From Grimontia marina (GTDB lineage: Bacteria > Pseudomonadota > Gammaproteobacteria > Enterobacterales > Vibrionaceae), in assembly GCF_900060185.1 (NCBI RefSeq), contig NZ_FIZY01000016.1, positions 33,992 to 97,991 on the forward strand: DNA of 64,000 bases, given 5' to 3'. Of the stretch, positions 55,934 to 64,000 are shown in pieces. The notes beneath the pieces are model-generated. The model was not told the origin of the DNA. It saw nothing but the letters and a program-made list of their open reading frames with translations, and did not search any database. Within the stretch, counting starts at the first letter, position 1. Each line of letters opens with the position of its first letter. The position numbers and the translations under genes are program-made.

Positions 55934-56143
55934 TAAAAGTCCCTCTCACTCGTTGCTGGTTTACCCAGCTTTTAATCTTTTCCCAAGCTAACCGCATTAA
56001 ATGGCATTGAACCGAAAAACCAGCGGGTTCAAGAAACTTGGTACAGAAATACTAACATTCAATCACCCACATTATTAAGGGTTAAGGCAGAAAGACGGAA
56101 GCGGCTCAAGGTTTTGAGACGAATAGGCGATTATCAGGCCACA

Positions 56144-56995
56144 CTAGTTCAGAACAGCAGTAATGTCTTCGCTGTAAGAGGCAAGCTTTTTACGCATCGT
56201 GGTTCGTTGCTTCTCTGACAGATGACGATCCAGGCGCTGCAACAACTCGTAACGCCTAGCTAAATACAGTGCCATATCGTTTTCATATTGCTCACTTTGG
56301 AAAGCAATCAGATGGGCAAAATAGGCATTAATACGGTCACCAAGGTCTGAGGTATAACGATCCATCAAAATCCCCTCTAGCTCAGTCATCAGTTCGTCGC
56401 GAATCGAGTAAAATACTGGGCGCATTCCAATTTGGTAACCCGCCATCTCTAGAAACTGCTTCTTCTGTTTAGCATTAACCGAATCCACCCAGAATTCGGC
56501 CCGCTCGACTAAACGCTCCTGCCGGCGCACCCGCTGCTCGTCTTCACTGCCTTCATTGGCTTCCTTGATCGCTTCTTCGATATTTTTGTTGACCATATCG
56601 AGCCAAATCTGCGCCTGCTCATCACTCATCGATGAAATCAAATTCACCAGAGTTGGTGTCAGCCCTTCCAACGAGCCCTTGATACGAGCGTTAACGAGGT
56701 GGTGATAGTCGCCAATCCGGGAGTAAGACATAGGCTTTGCCATATCAGCTTCAAGTTTGTTTAGCAGGGCCTGAATTTTGGGCAGCTCGTTTTGACGATG
56801 CCATTCATGAAACTTTTCCAAGTCTGCATCAAGCTGCTTTTGCTGTGCTGGTGTGGTATCGATGTAGTCGGAAAGGTAATAATCAATCCAAAAAGGAAGA
56901 GTGTTATACGCAAACTGGTTAGTGCAGGCAGAAAGCAGAAACACGGCGACCAGTGACAAGAAAAAATGTCTAACTGAAGATTTACCGAGTTTCAT
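56144..56995 (-). CDS. DUF6279 family lipoprotein
   Basis: The 283-residue protein starts with a lipoprotein signal ending LLSAC. The mature part is almost entirely helical (INAYFAHLIAFQSEQYENDM, repeated charged helices) and begins NTLPFWIDYYLSDYIDTTPAQ, the mark of the DUF6279 family of gammaproteobacterial lipoproteins. No function is known. AGGG and GGAGAG precede the ATG at 56995; a GTG at 57004 is possible. It takes the place where nagZ stands in E. coli, between ycfP and thiK. Confidence 0.85.
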   Translation of the reverse strand: MKLGKSSVRHFFLSLVAVFLLSACTNQFAYNTLPFWIDYYLSDYIDTTPAQQKQLDADLEKFHEWHRQNELPKIQALLNKLEADMAKPMSYSRIGDYHHLVNARIKGSLEGLTPTLVNLISSMSDEQAQIWLDMVNKNIEEAIKEANEGSEDEQRVRRQERLVERAEFWVDSVNAKQKKQFLEMAGYQIGMRPVFYSIRDELMTELEGILMDRYTSDLGDRINAYFAHLIAFQSEQYENDMALYLARRYELLQRLDRHLSEKQRTTMRKKLASYSEDITAVLN

Positions 56996-57015
56996 TTCCC
57001 TCACTCTCCCTTAAC

Positions 57016-57867
57016 CTAACTTAGTTTTTTCTCGATAAGTGGTTCAAGTTGCTTTAAAAAAAAGGTGCTCCTTTCCTGATAAATTTCTTCACCAAAGAGC
57101 TCATAACCCAATGCATACCATAGCGCTCCTAAGTAGCCTGCCACCGGTTGCCAAGTTCTGCAGGCGTCCTGCCAATCAGCGACAGAGTTGATACGCCTAA
57201 TTTGACAGTATCGATTCACCAAGGTTTCAAGATCTAATCCATTTGCGAGAGAAGTCATCACCAAATCCATCGTCGGATCGCCTAATGCCGCATATTCCCA
57301 ATCAATGACTTTGATTTTGCCGCCTTTCTGGCTAATGAGGTTGTAGTAACCCAAGTCGTAATGGCAAGTGGTAAGCGGGAAGCCGGAAGTAAATCGATGG
57401 TTCTGGAAGTGTCCATGGACCGCATTCAATGAATCAGTCTTTGATGCTTCAGATAGGCTATCGAAATAAACCAGTCCTTTATCGAAAGGATCAAAAACAT
57501 TAGAGAGGGGGGGAAGTTCATGAATTTTGGCTTGCAGGCTGGCTGCAACGCTCAACGATGCCTCGGTCATGGTATCTCCCTCAATCCAGGGGTTAAGTAA
57601 CCCCTCTGGATAGCGCTTTACCGGCTGCGCGGCTAAACCTGCTTTTGCCGCAACCCTTAAGGCTTCAAACTCACTGTCACGGCTCAAACCAAACGCTTTG
57701 ACAGAAGCCGCTTCCGGGCGCCAAACAAATTGTCTGCCGTCTTCCGAGGTCAGCTTCATGCACCGGTTGCTCAATCCACCTTCAAGAAACTCTGCCTGTG
57801 CCACAATAAAATCAGGCCACAGTCTTTCTATGACCGCGGCCTTTTCTTTTTCATCAGCGGAAAGCAA
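57016..57867 (-). CDS. thiK: Thiamine kinase-like phosphotransferase (ThiK/YcfN)
   Basis: ThiK phosphorylates thiamine in salvage. The 283-residue protein belongs to the choline/aminoglycoside kinase fold: FLEGGLSNRCMKLT (phosphate-loop region, about 28-41), Brenner motif CHYDLGYYN (about 177-185) and metal-site IDWEYAALGDPTMDL (about 197-211). Sequence alone does not exclude another small alcohol substrate, but the position next to lpoB and ycfL matches E. coli thiK. It starts three bases after lpoB. Confidence 0.85.
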   Translation of the reverse strand: MLSADEKEKAAVIERLWPDFIVAQAEFLEGGLSNRCMKLTSEDGRQFVWRPEAASVKAFGLSRDSEFEALRVAAKAGLAAQPVKRYPEGLLNPWIEGDTMTEASLSVAASLQAKIHELPPLSNVFDPFDKGLVYFDSLSEASKTDSLNAVHGHFQNHRFTSGFPLTTCHYDLGYYNLISQKGGKIKVIDWEYAALGDPTMDLVMTSLANGLDLETLVNRYCQIRRINSVADWQDACRTWQPVAGYLGALWYALGYELFGEEIYQERSTFFLKQLEPLIEKKLS

Positions 57868-57870
57868 TGA

Positions 57871-58464
57871 TTACCATCCAATCAGAGACTTAGACTGCTT
57901 CTTACGGATTTCAGTTTCGTCTGCCCATTCAATCAGGCCAGTTTCCAAATCCATCAGACGCATTGTCATTTTGTAATAAACGTCTTTATCGCTGCCGTCT
58001 TGCTTGTTAATGCTGGAAAGGTTGCCGTACAGCATGTACTGAGCACCAACCATTTTACCGAACTGAATGGCAGTGCCTGGGTTAACCAGCGCATCGTTAT
58101 TTTGGAAGTCCAATTGCTCGCGAACAGCTTCAACGCGGTTCATGTCAACAAAGCGGAATTTACCTGAGTTAATCAGGCGGGTGCTGATAGTGTCAGTGAT
58201 TGATTCAGTATCAATGTGCTCAGCGGTTTTGTTCTTGATTGACTCAACAAACACGATGGGACGTTCGTTGCGGGTGATAAAAGATACCGAGCCAGAGGAC
58301 AGCATGCTGTCTGTCATCTCTACCGCGATTTTTTGCAGGTCGGTCGAGCCGAAATCTATCGTCGTCGTTTCCACTTCCTGAGCATCACCATAGCTCACCT
58401 GCTTAGCACACCCACCCAAGATGAGCGCTGCAGCACCCACGAGCACAATTAGGCTTTTTTTCAT
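57871..58464 (-). CDS. lpoB: PBP1B activator lipoprotein LpoB
   Basis: LpoB is an outer-membrane lipoprotein that reaches through the periplasm to activate PBP1B. The 197-residue protein has signal MKKSLIVLVGAAALILGGC and then a globular domain with KIAVEMTDSMLSSG, FVESIKNKTAEHIDT, FRFVDMNRVEAVREQLDFQ and AQYMLYGNLSSI. It lacks the long proline-rich linker of E. coli LpoB, which is usual outside Enterobacterales. The ATG at 58464 is set by the signal peptide. Confidence 0.93.
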   Translation of the reverse strand: MKKSLIVLVGAAALILGGCAKQVSYGDAQEVETTTIDFGSTDLQKIAVEMTDSMLSSGSVSFITRNERPIVFVESIKNKTAEHIDTESITDTISTRLINSGKFRFVDMNRVEAVREQLDFQNNDALVNPGTAIQFGKMVGAQYMLYGNLSSINKQDGSDKDVYYKMTMRLMDLETGLIEWADETEIRKKQSKSLIGW

Positions 58465-58486
58465 TGGCTTACCTATTTCGTTATAG

Positions 58487-58873
58487 TCATTGAATATTTC
58501 TGAGCGAGACACGGAAGTTCTTCGCATTTGGGTTCAGCGCCACACCTTGAAGTGTCACGGATTCCCCACCGTAAACGATAAACTGGCGCCACGGAGACTT
58601 GCCGCTGTCTACTTCAAGACCCTGAGCGTCATACCAGTTAAAGCGGTATTGCAGGTTTTGGGACTCATCACTCTTATTGGTCACCATCACCTGAGCAAGC
58701 AGTCGCTCATTCACGACACTGGTTTTCGCGTTGCCAAATTCGAGGTTTTTCGCCAACACCGAATTTCCTAACACCACATTCTGATTACTGCTATCTATAC
58801 TGATGCCAGCTGCGTTGTTCGCACAACCCGCCAGCAACATACTTGCTGATAACAGAACTGCTGCATATTTCAT
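58487..58873 (-). CDS. ycfL: YcfL-family lipoprotein
   Basis: The 128-residue protein has signal MKYAAVLLSASMLLAGC and a beta-rich mature part with VTNKSDESQNLQYRFNWYD and GESVTLQGVALNPNAKNFRV, the YcfL pattern (DUF1425). Function unknown, but it is consistently next to lpoB. AGGAGG six bases upstream of ATG 58873 decides the start; ATG 58876 is only three bases from it. The start overlaps the COG3014 gene stop. lpoB follows after 22 bases. Confidence 0.9.
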   Translation of the reverse strand: MKYAAVLLSASMLLAGCANNAAGISIDSSNQNVVLGNSVLAKNLEFGNAKTSVVNERLLAQVMVTNKSDESQNLQYRFNWYDAQGLEVDSGKSPWRQFIVYGGESVTLQGVALNPNAKNFRVSLRNIQ

Positions 58874-60315
58874 CATATGCCTCCTAATATCCCCTGCCAA
58901 TGAACCACTTGACCGCCCTGCCTGGAAAGCCAAACTAACGTGATTTTTCCTGATTCGATGGTTACGTTAATTGATTGTCCGTCAGTGTTGACTGTGTGCT
59001 GACCTTTAGAATAAAACCCGCTGTAAACGCCTGCACTTTCAGGCAAAGTCTGCCAGCTTCTTGTATCCGGTTGCTCGCTCAAAACATTAAAAATGTTGAC
59101 GACGAGATTGCCAATGCCACTTTCGTCATTTTCTGACAAAGACTTACGCATCTCATTTTTCGCCACAACGCGCAGGATTTGCCTTACTGCCATTGCAGGC
59201 ATCGCTTCACTCAATGCGTTTTGCGCCATACCGTTCACATTCGCCAGTTGTTCTGGCTTTACCGACTGACCATCCACGGTTAAAGCTCTTTGAGGTGCAA
59301 CGCTATGAGAACGATAGTACGGGAGACTGACTGTATGCGCTTCGAGGTTACCTCTGCTGTCAGACAGCCAAAGTGGCAATCGCCAGAAGTCTCGTGCATT
59401 CACTACGCCTTGTTCATTTAATACGACCAACTGACCCTTAGTGCTGTCCGGGCGTTGATACTTACCGTATTTTTTCTCAAGCAATTTCAGTTCATCGCGT
59501 CGCCCCTGACGAAAAGCCACCCGTTTCGCAGCATCTGCAATAAATTGATTGTCAGGTTCTACGGCCAGCGCACGGTTGTAATCAATAAAAGCACCATTAA
59601 GATTACCTTCCGCTTCGTAGAGAAGCGCGGAGAGATAAAATAGATAGCCGTTTTGTACTGAGCCTAGTAGATTACCCGCTGATGGGTACTTTGACAGAAC
59701 CGCACCAACATTATCGGCAATGCCATTTTGCGATGCTGTTTTTGAGGCATTAAGAAGCTCACCCTCACGCAGCTTCTTCGCACGTTCCTGAACCTGATTA
59801 GCGCGTCTCGCTTCAACCAAAGCGCCTTGCAGATCATTTTCCTGCAAGTAATTCAGCATCAAGTACAAATGAAGAAAACCCAACTCATAGTCCGGCGGCA
59901 CGTAGGTGATCATATTGTCATTAGTCACCAAAGCGCCTAACTGATCAACACCTTTAGAGAGTTGGATAATCGCTTTGTCTTGTTGTTCCGTTGCTGCTAA
60001 ATCTGCTTGTTCCAGCGCGACTTTACTTTGCTCAAGATTACCGGAAAGCAGAGATAGACGCCCTTTTTCCATACCATCGAGAATTTCACCATCTGGCGAA
60101 TCCGGTAACTGCTCCAATGCTTGTTGGTATTCGCCTTGCGCAACCAAAGCGTTTGGTTGTTGCAATGCAGTAGAATAATGGCTGAACAGCGCCTGTGCAG
60201 AAAGGTTGGCGCATCCAACCAAACTAAGCGCCAGACTGAATGCCACCAATTTCTTTGCAAATGAAAAATTGGCTCTTCGCCTGTCAGCGAGAGCCAAGGA
60301 GAACTTTCTAATCAT
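58873..60315 (-). CDS. COG3014 lipoprotein with TPR-like repeats
   Basis: The 480-residue protein has a lipoprotein-type signal (LVAFSLALSLVGC; Cys about residue 35), followed by TPR-like helical repeats (about 55-265; for example LEQADLAATEQQDKAIIQL, LYEAEGNLNGAFIDYNRALA) and a C-terminal beta-rich domain ending VHWQGILGGI. It belongs to the COG3014 family, found with lpoB/ycfL in Vibrionaceae and relatives but not in the E. coli locus. Function unknown; co-occurrence suggests a role in cell-wall synthesis. Its start overlaps the hinT stop by one base (TAATG). Confidence 0.85.
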   Translation of the reverse strand: MIRKFSLALADRRRANFSFAKKLVAFSLALSLVGCANLSAQALFSHYSTALQQPNALVAQGEYQQALEQLPDSPDGEILDGMEKGRLSLLSGNLEQSKVALEQADLAATEQQDKAIIQLSKGVDQLGALVTNDNMITYVPPDYELGFLHLYLMLNYLQENDLQGALVEARRANQVQERAKKLREGELLNASKTASQNGIADNVGAVLSKYPSAGNLLGSVQNGYLFYLSALLYEAEGNLNGAFIDYNRALAVEPDNQFIADAAKRVAFRQGRRDELKLLEKKYGKYQRPDSTKGQLVVLNEQGVVNARDFWRLPLWLSDSRGNLEAHTVSLPYYRSHSVAPQRALTVDGQSVKPEQLANVNGMAQNALSEAMPAMAVRQILRVVAKNEMRKSLSENDESGIGNLVVNIFNVLSEQPDTRSWQTLPESAGVYSGFYSKGQHTVNTDGQSINVTIESGKITLVWLSRQGGQVVHWQGILGGI

Positions 60316-60665
60316 TAACCAATCAGCATTGGTCCCAGAGGGCGACCACCTACCAAATGCATGTGAATATGATAAACCTCTTGGCCACCGTGATTGTTGC
60401 AGTTCATGATCAGACGGTAGCCATCCTCTGCAATACCTTCTTCCGCTGCCAATTTACGCGCCACGGTGAACATCCGCCCCAACGCCACTTCGTCTTCCGC
60501 TTCAACATCGTTAACGGTCGGGATCAACTTGTTAGGAATGATAAGAATATGGCTTGGAGCACGAGGGTTGATATCTCGGAATGCGGTTACTAGATCGTCT
60601 TGGTAAACAACGTCAGCTGGGATTTCCTTACGAATGATTTTACTGAATATGGTTTCTTCAGCCAC
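60315..60665 (-). CDS. hinT: HIT-family nucleotide hydrolase HinT
   Basis: HinT hydrolyses adenosine phosphoramidates and lysyl-AMP. The 116-residue protein opens [20 protein letters not shown] and has the histidine triad HIHMHLVGG (about 99-107) plus the [15 protein letters not shown] segment. GGAG about eight bases before GTG at 60665 supports that start; the ATG at 60677 lies within this ribosome-site context and is unlikely. It leads the operon hinT-COG3014-ycfL-lpoB-thiK. Confidence 0.97.
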   Translation of the reverse strand: MAEETIFSKIIRKEIPADVVYQDDLVTAFRDINPRAPSHILIIPNKLIPTVNDVEAEDEVALGRMFTVARKLAAEEGIAEDGYRLIMNCNNHGGQEVYHIHMHLVGGRPLGPMLIG

Positions 60666-60914
60666 GGGCAACTCCAAATGAATCAGTTACAGAGCTGTAA
60701 GTATGCTAGAGACATAGAGTTTGAGCAATAATGAACAGTGTTTTTTATCGGCTTTATTCACCAATACCTCAAATATTCATTTTAAGTAACAATTTCAGTC
60801 CTACCTTTAAGCAGCTTTCAGCTTCAGTTATCAGCCACTAGCTGTTTATTAACCACTATCTCAACAAATTTGCGTCTCACTTCAAAGGTTAGAAAGTAAT
60901 GACCTTTTTAAGTT
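60666..60914. other. Divergent region hinT / MCP
   Basis: The region between hinT and the second MCP totals 444 bases. No gene is visible. It includes the MCP promoter candidate at 60915-60941 and, presumably, the hinT promoter near 60680-60760. Confidence 0.4.
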
Positions 60915-60941
60915 TAAAGTTTTTGAAATACTGGCGGATGA
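60915..60941 (+). promoter_or_regulatory. Candidate sigma-28 (flagellar) promoter of the second MCP
   Basis: TAAAGTTT, 11 bases, GCGGATGA. The flagellar sigma-28 consensus is TAAAGTTT-N11-GCCGATAA; the first half is exact and the second has six of eight. It would start a leader of about 160 bases before the MCP. Confidence 0.6.
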
Positions 60942-61109
60942 CAAGAAAAGCAATGTGTTAGAACAAGCGAGTCTGCTGGCAGATAATCGGCCAGCATAGA
61001 ACGTGATAGAAGAATAACCATTGGCGTCATCATTAAGCGGGTTCCTTTTCTTTTGCTTTGAACTCGCGTTTCGGGAGACATCAGTTAACCACTGGTGGGA
61101 GGAATATAA

Positions 61110-63113
61110 ATGGCTAAAAAACGACAAAGCTCTGTGATTCGTCGGATGTATGCCGGCTTTGCGGTACTCGCAGTCAGTCTGGTTGCAACCAACACACTCA
61201 ATCTTAAAAGCTCTCAGGACATACACCAACAACTAGAGGTCGTGACGTCAGAAGCTCTCCCCTTAGTTTCCTTATCCAACGAAACCAGTGTTAGCCTTCT
61301 CGCTGCAGATAAAATTTTCAAAGACTTCCTGACCAGCAGTAACGGATCGCAAAGCGAACAGGTACTGGAAAACTTTGAATTAGCAAGACAACGTTTTGAT
61401 AATGCGCTAAACAACCTTTACCAAGCCTCTTCCGGTCAGGAAGGCCTCGAAAGTCAACTGGAGTCGCTACGCGAAATCGAAAAACGCTACTTTGCAGAAG
61501 CATCTATTGCCATTGGGAACTTCCAACGTCAGCAAACGGCAAAAGAAGAAGGCGTCACCGCGGCTCGTCAATTCCAGCGCATGAACACAGCACTTGCACT
61601 TGGCATGCAGGACTTTGTAGCCAACAATGGTTCGACGACACTTAAAATCATCTCGAAAACCTACTTCAAAAAGCTTCAGGAAACAGAAACTCACACATCT
61701 GATGCGCTGGCCAGTAACAAATTGGCTGATGTTGAGAAAGCCATGAACGGCAACCGCCGCAGTGTGAAACAACTGAACTACTCCTTCCGCTCGCTGACCT
61801 CGCAGCTTCCGGAGTTGAAAGAGAAATTTCAGAATGACATTGATGCCTTTACCCGCGATGTTAGCCGTGAAGGTGGTGTGCTTGACCAGCACTACGCCTA
61901 CCTTGTTGCAACCAACGAGCTTTATACCAACATCGGTAATTTGGCTGCAGAAGTTGATAAGGCGATTGACATTCTCGACCAATTCCGTGGTCAGGCAGAA
62001 AGCGTAATGTCTGCGTCCATTACCCAAGCAAATGACACCTTTGAAAACGGCGTGCGCCAGACTATCTTCATTGGTGCTTTGATTCTTGCTATCACAGTCT
62101 TCATCGGCTGGCACATTGCACGAAGTGTTCGTAAGCCTTTGAGTAGTACCCTAACTGTTCTGGAAGCCATCACTAAAGGTGACATGACACAGCGCATCGA
62201 GGTGAAGGAGCACAACGAATTTGGCCAACTGGCAGACCACATCAATACTCTAGCTTCAAACCTTCAAGGCATTCTGCGACAACTCCGCGATGCCGCCGAA
62301 GAGCAAGCCGAGGTAGCAGCAGCCAACCAGTCGACCACACAGACGGCGAAAGCACAGCTTAATGAGCAGCGCCAGCAAACTACCGCCGTTGCGGCTGCCA
62401 TGACTCAAATGGAGCACTCAGTGCAAGACGTTGCAAATAGTGCACGCCACACCATGGATAAAGTGATGGAAGTGAGCGATGCAGCGACTAAAGGTCGTGA
62501 AATCATGACCCGCAACATCAGCACTACCCACCAGCTTTCAAGCCGCCTGGATGATTCTGTTGCTGTGGTTTCTTCACTTCAGGAGATGACCGCAAGCATA
62601 GAAACTATTCTAGACGTGATCAGCAACATCGCTGACCAGACCAATCTGTTAGCGCTTAACGCCGCTATTGAGGCTGCGCGCGCTGGCGAGCAAGGCCGAG
62701 GTTTTGCCGTGGTTGCAGATGAAGTTCGCGTTCTGGCAAAGCGTACCTCTGATTCAACCTCCGAGATTGAAGACATGATTAGCAAACTGCAGACCCAATC
62801 GAGTCAGGCGGTTTTAGTGATGCAGGAATGTGTGGAAGAAATGAGCAACAGTGTTTCCCAAGCTTCTGACGCAAACTCTGCAATGGAAGAAATTGAAGCT
62901 ATCATTATGATGATCAGTGATATGAGCAGCCAAATTGCTCAAGCAGCTTCAGAGCAAAGCACCACGTCTGCTGACATTGCCCGTAACGTTGAACATATCA
63001 GCTTTATCGCCGACAGCAGCTACACCGCCATGCAGGATGTGGCAGGTGCAAGTGAGAGACTCGACCACCAAGCCGTTACGCAAAACGAACTGGTTCATCG
63101 TTTCACTGTATAA
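61110..63113 (+). CDS. Methyl-accepting chemotaxis protein with helical sensor
   Basis: The 667-residue chemoreceptor has TM1 near 13-30, a helical periplasmic sensor (about 31-315; no Cache features, many heptad-like Leu/Gln), TM2 (about 317-337), HAMP and a signalling hairpin with tip [20 protein letters not shown] near 510. There is no CheR-binding pentapeptide; it ends VHRFTV. GGGAGG 11 bases upstream of the ATG is the ribosome site. A sigma-28 promoter candidate lies 169 bases upstream, tying it to flagellar regulation. A terminator follows after about 20 bases. Confidence 0.93.
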   Translation: MAKKRQSSVIRRMYAGFAVLAVSLVATNTLNLKSSQDIHQQLEVVTSEALPLVSLSNETSVSLLAADKIFKDFLTSSNGSQSEQVLENFELARQRFDNALNNLYQASSGQEGLESQLESLREIEKRYFAEASIAIGNFQRQQTAKEEGVTAARQFQRMNTALALGMQDFVANNGSTTLKIISKTYFKKLQETETHTSDALASNKLADVEKAMNGNRRSVKQLNYSFRSLTSQLPELKEKFQNDIDAFTRDVSREGGVLDQHYAYLVATNELYTNIGNLAAEVDKAIDILDQFRGQAESVMSASITQANDTFENGVRQTIFIGALILAITVFIGWHIARSVRKPLSSTLTVLEAITKGDMTQRIEVKEHNEFGQLADHINTLASNLQGILRQLRDAAEEQAEVAAANQSTTQTAKAQLNEQRQQTTAVAAAMTQMEHSVQDVANSARHTMDKVMEVSDAATKGREIMTRNISTTHQLSSRLDDSVAVVSSLQEMTASIETILDVISNIADQTNLLALNAAIEAARAGEQGRGFAVVADEVRVLAKRTSDSTSEIEDMISKLQTQSSQAVLVMQECVEEMSNSVSQASDANSAMEEIEAIIMMISDMSSQIAQAASEQSTTSADIARNVEHISFIADSSYTAMQDVAGASERLDHQAVTQNELVHRFTV

Positions 63114-63133
63114 GTAAAACCTTCAAGCGGAAA

Positions 63134-63157
63134 AAAGCGGACCTTGAGTCCGCTTTT
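63134..63157 (+). terminator. Terminator after the second MCP
   Basis: AAAGCGGAC CTTGA GTCCGCTTT with a following T-run lies 20 bases after the stop. Confidence 0.9.
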
Positions 63158-63319
63158 CTATTGCCCACTTTAAATTTCCATCAGCTTCCAGATAATTTCT
63201 TCGCAATTGCCGTTACTGATAGCAGACAATAAAACGTAACGCCGTTTCTGCGCTCCTCTTCTCACGTTTTTGCTCACCTCACTAACAAATAATACATTTA
63301 TAGGCATATTTAAAAGGAC
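63158..63319. other. Non-coding spacer
   Basis: AT-rich stretch after the MCP terminator. No gene or recognisable signal. Confidence 0.4.
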
Positions 63320-63540
63320 TTATGCCCAAATAACCTGAAGATGCAGAATTCAGCGAGTTTGACTGGCGTTGTGATCGCGGCGTTCCTTTGCAGGTGTCTT
63401 CATCTCCATCTAAAAGGAACAACAATGAGCACGGCGTCAGTCAACTCACCCGAAGGGAGGCCATCATTACGCCCACTTCTTCGTTAAACTCCAAGGAAAT
63501 AGAACGACTATTCCTCGCGAAATTTGCCTCGAATTGAACA
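63320..63540 (+). repeat. Dispersed Vibrionaceae-type intergenic repeat (34-bp unit plus conserved tail)
   Basis: The left end (63320-63353) is the partner of the 34-base repeat at 6967-7000. The tail, with CACCCGAAGGGAGGCCATCA and the segment GGAAATAGAACGACTATTCC further on, resembles an intergenic repeat I have seen in many Vibrionaceae genomes (memory only). No coding potential of its own. Confidence 0.5.
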
Positions 63541-63545
63541 CATTG

Positions 63546-63887
63546 ATGAGAAGTGGACCCCATTGGTTGGACACACAAGCTAATTTTTTAAGTGTTTGAT
63601 CCCGCTCATGCTGCGTATCTTTGCCTGCCGAAGTAGGCTTCATCAGGAGTAAGGTCATTGAGTCCCTGATGGTTACGCTCTTCGTTATAGAACACCATGT
63701 AGTGGCCGATTTCAAGTTCAGCTTCTCGGGGGGTGGTATAGGCTTTTAAGTAAACCTCCTCATATTTCAAGCTACGCCATAATCGCTCGATGAACACGTT
63801 GTCGACCCAGCGTCCTTTCCCATCCATGCTTATCCGTACATCATGGTCGATTAATCTCTGAGTAAACTCAGCGCTAAATAGCTGTTC
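63546..63887 (-). mobile_element. Remnant of an IS3-family insertion sequence
   Basis: It includes the 3' part of an IS3-type transposase gene and its end. TGAGAAGTGGACCCCATTGG at 63546-63565 resembles the terminal repeat of IS3-type elements. The left end on the minus strand (gene start side) is missing: sequence resembling the transposase stops near 63887, and a different sequence begins. Confidence 0.65.
63606..63887 (-). pseudogene. Truncated IS3-family transposase (orfB C-terminal part)
   Basis: The open frame encodes the last 93 residues of an rve-domain transposase, with FTQRLIDHDVRISMDGKGRW, VDNVFIERLWRSLKYEEVYL and FYNEERNHQGLNDLTPDEAY. This is the end of the DDE domain (the final catalytic Glu is in ERLWRSLK) plus the usual C-terminal tail. 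A stop codon at 63888-63890 and a frame break around DQG, where family members continue, show that the upstream part is lost. It cannot make an active transposase. Confidence 0.75.
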
Positions 63888-63981
63888 CTAATAGTAGATC
63901 TCAAAGGTAAGAGAAACTCAGTCCAGTTTGCGCGATCTGATCTATCGCCAAACAGAGAAAACCCACAAAAAGGACTGAGTA

Positions 63982-64000
63982 ATGGCCATCATAGCACCGA
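63982..64000 (+). CDS. Start of an unidentified gene running off the window
   Basis: ATG at 63982 has AGGA seven bases upstream and encodes MAIIAP before the window ends. It follows non-coding sequence that replaced the IS3 remnant, so it may belong to another insertion sequence. Six residues are too few to name it. Confidence 0.3.

Noticed and set aside
1..64000. CRISPR arrays, rRNA, tRNA, prophage or toxin-antitoxin systems
   Set aside because: I found no spaced direct repeats, no rRNA or tRNA landmarks, and no phage or antitoxin-like genes on reading the window; a covariance-model search was not possible.

Overview
The window looks like a chromosomal segment of a marine gammaproteobacterium of the family Vibrionaceae, probably near Grimontia, Enterovibrio or Photobacterium. 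The reasons are MukBEF instead of SMC, conserved Enterobacterales/Vibrio gene order, a PilZ gene directly before mfd, a CsiV-family gene directly after it, and abundant c-di-GMP and chemotaxis genes. The genus is an inference from gene content; no rRNA or tRNA gene was found to test it.

Left part (1-8.4 kb): a DMT permease, purT with a candidate PurR operator, tpm, a SulA-like division inhibitor behind a clear LexA box, an ArcD-type antiporter, two poorly known proteins, a DUF2982 protein and the YcbL hydrolase. From 8.6 to 11.3 kb a five-unit, 11-bp-periodic Pho-box-like array precedes an LpxH-like phosphoesterase and the bifunctional ornithine-lipid synthase olsF, suggesting a phosphate-starvation envelope-lipid operon. 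MepK and LdtD (murein enzymes) follow on the minus strand, separated by a short mobile repeat. At 14.2-19.1 kb a four-gene periplasmic cluster (imelysin, di-heme oxidoreductase, imelysin lipoprotein, DUF1513) lies behind a good Fur-box match. From 19.5 to 26.8 kb there is a mixed stretch: MarR regulator, frameshifted EamA permease, REC-EAL protein, racemase, GNAT enzyme and an MCP.

The core region (26.8-45.0 kb) holds cmoM-mukF-mukE-mukB, elyC, kdsB-ycaR-lpxK-msbA-comEC, a DUF2062 gene and lolCDE: chromosome condensation, LPS precursor synthesis and export, DNA uptake and lipoprotein sorting. The order cmoM-mukFEB-ldtD-mepK-ycbL known from E. coli is kept on the minus strand but is interrupted by inserted blocks. 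The right part (45.3-63.1 kb) has a PilZ gene, mfd, csiV, a GNAT enzyme, a CHASE-like GGDEF/EAL protein, ndh behind a perfect FNR palindrome, ycfP, a lipoprotein gene, the hinT-COG3014-ycfL-lpoB-thiK group and a second MCP with a flagellar (sigma-28) promoter candidate. The last 700 bases contain repeats and insertion-sequence debris.

Three related copies of a roughly 280-bp terminal-inverted-repeat element (MITE-like) are present, two nearly identical and one old and inverted. I see no CRISPR array, prophage or recognisable defence system. The most interesting leads are the Pho-box array with the olsF module, the Fur-linked imelysin cluster, the MITE family, and the small histone-H1-like winged-helix protein.
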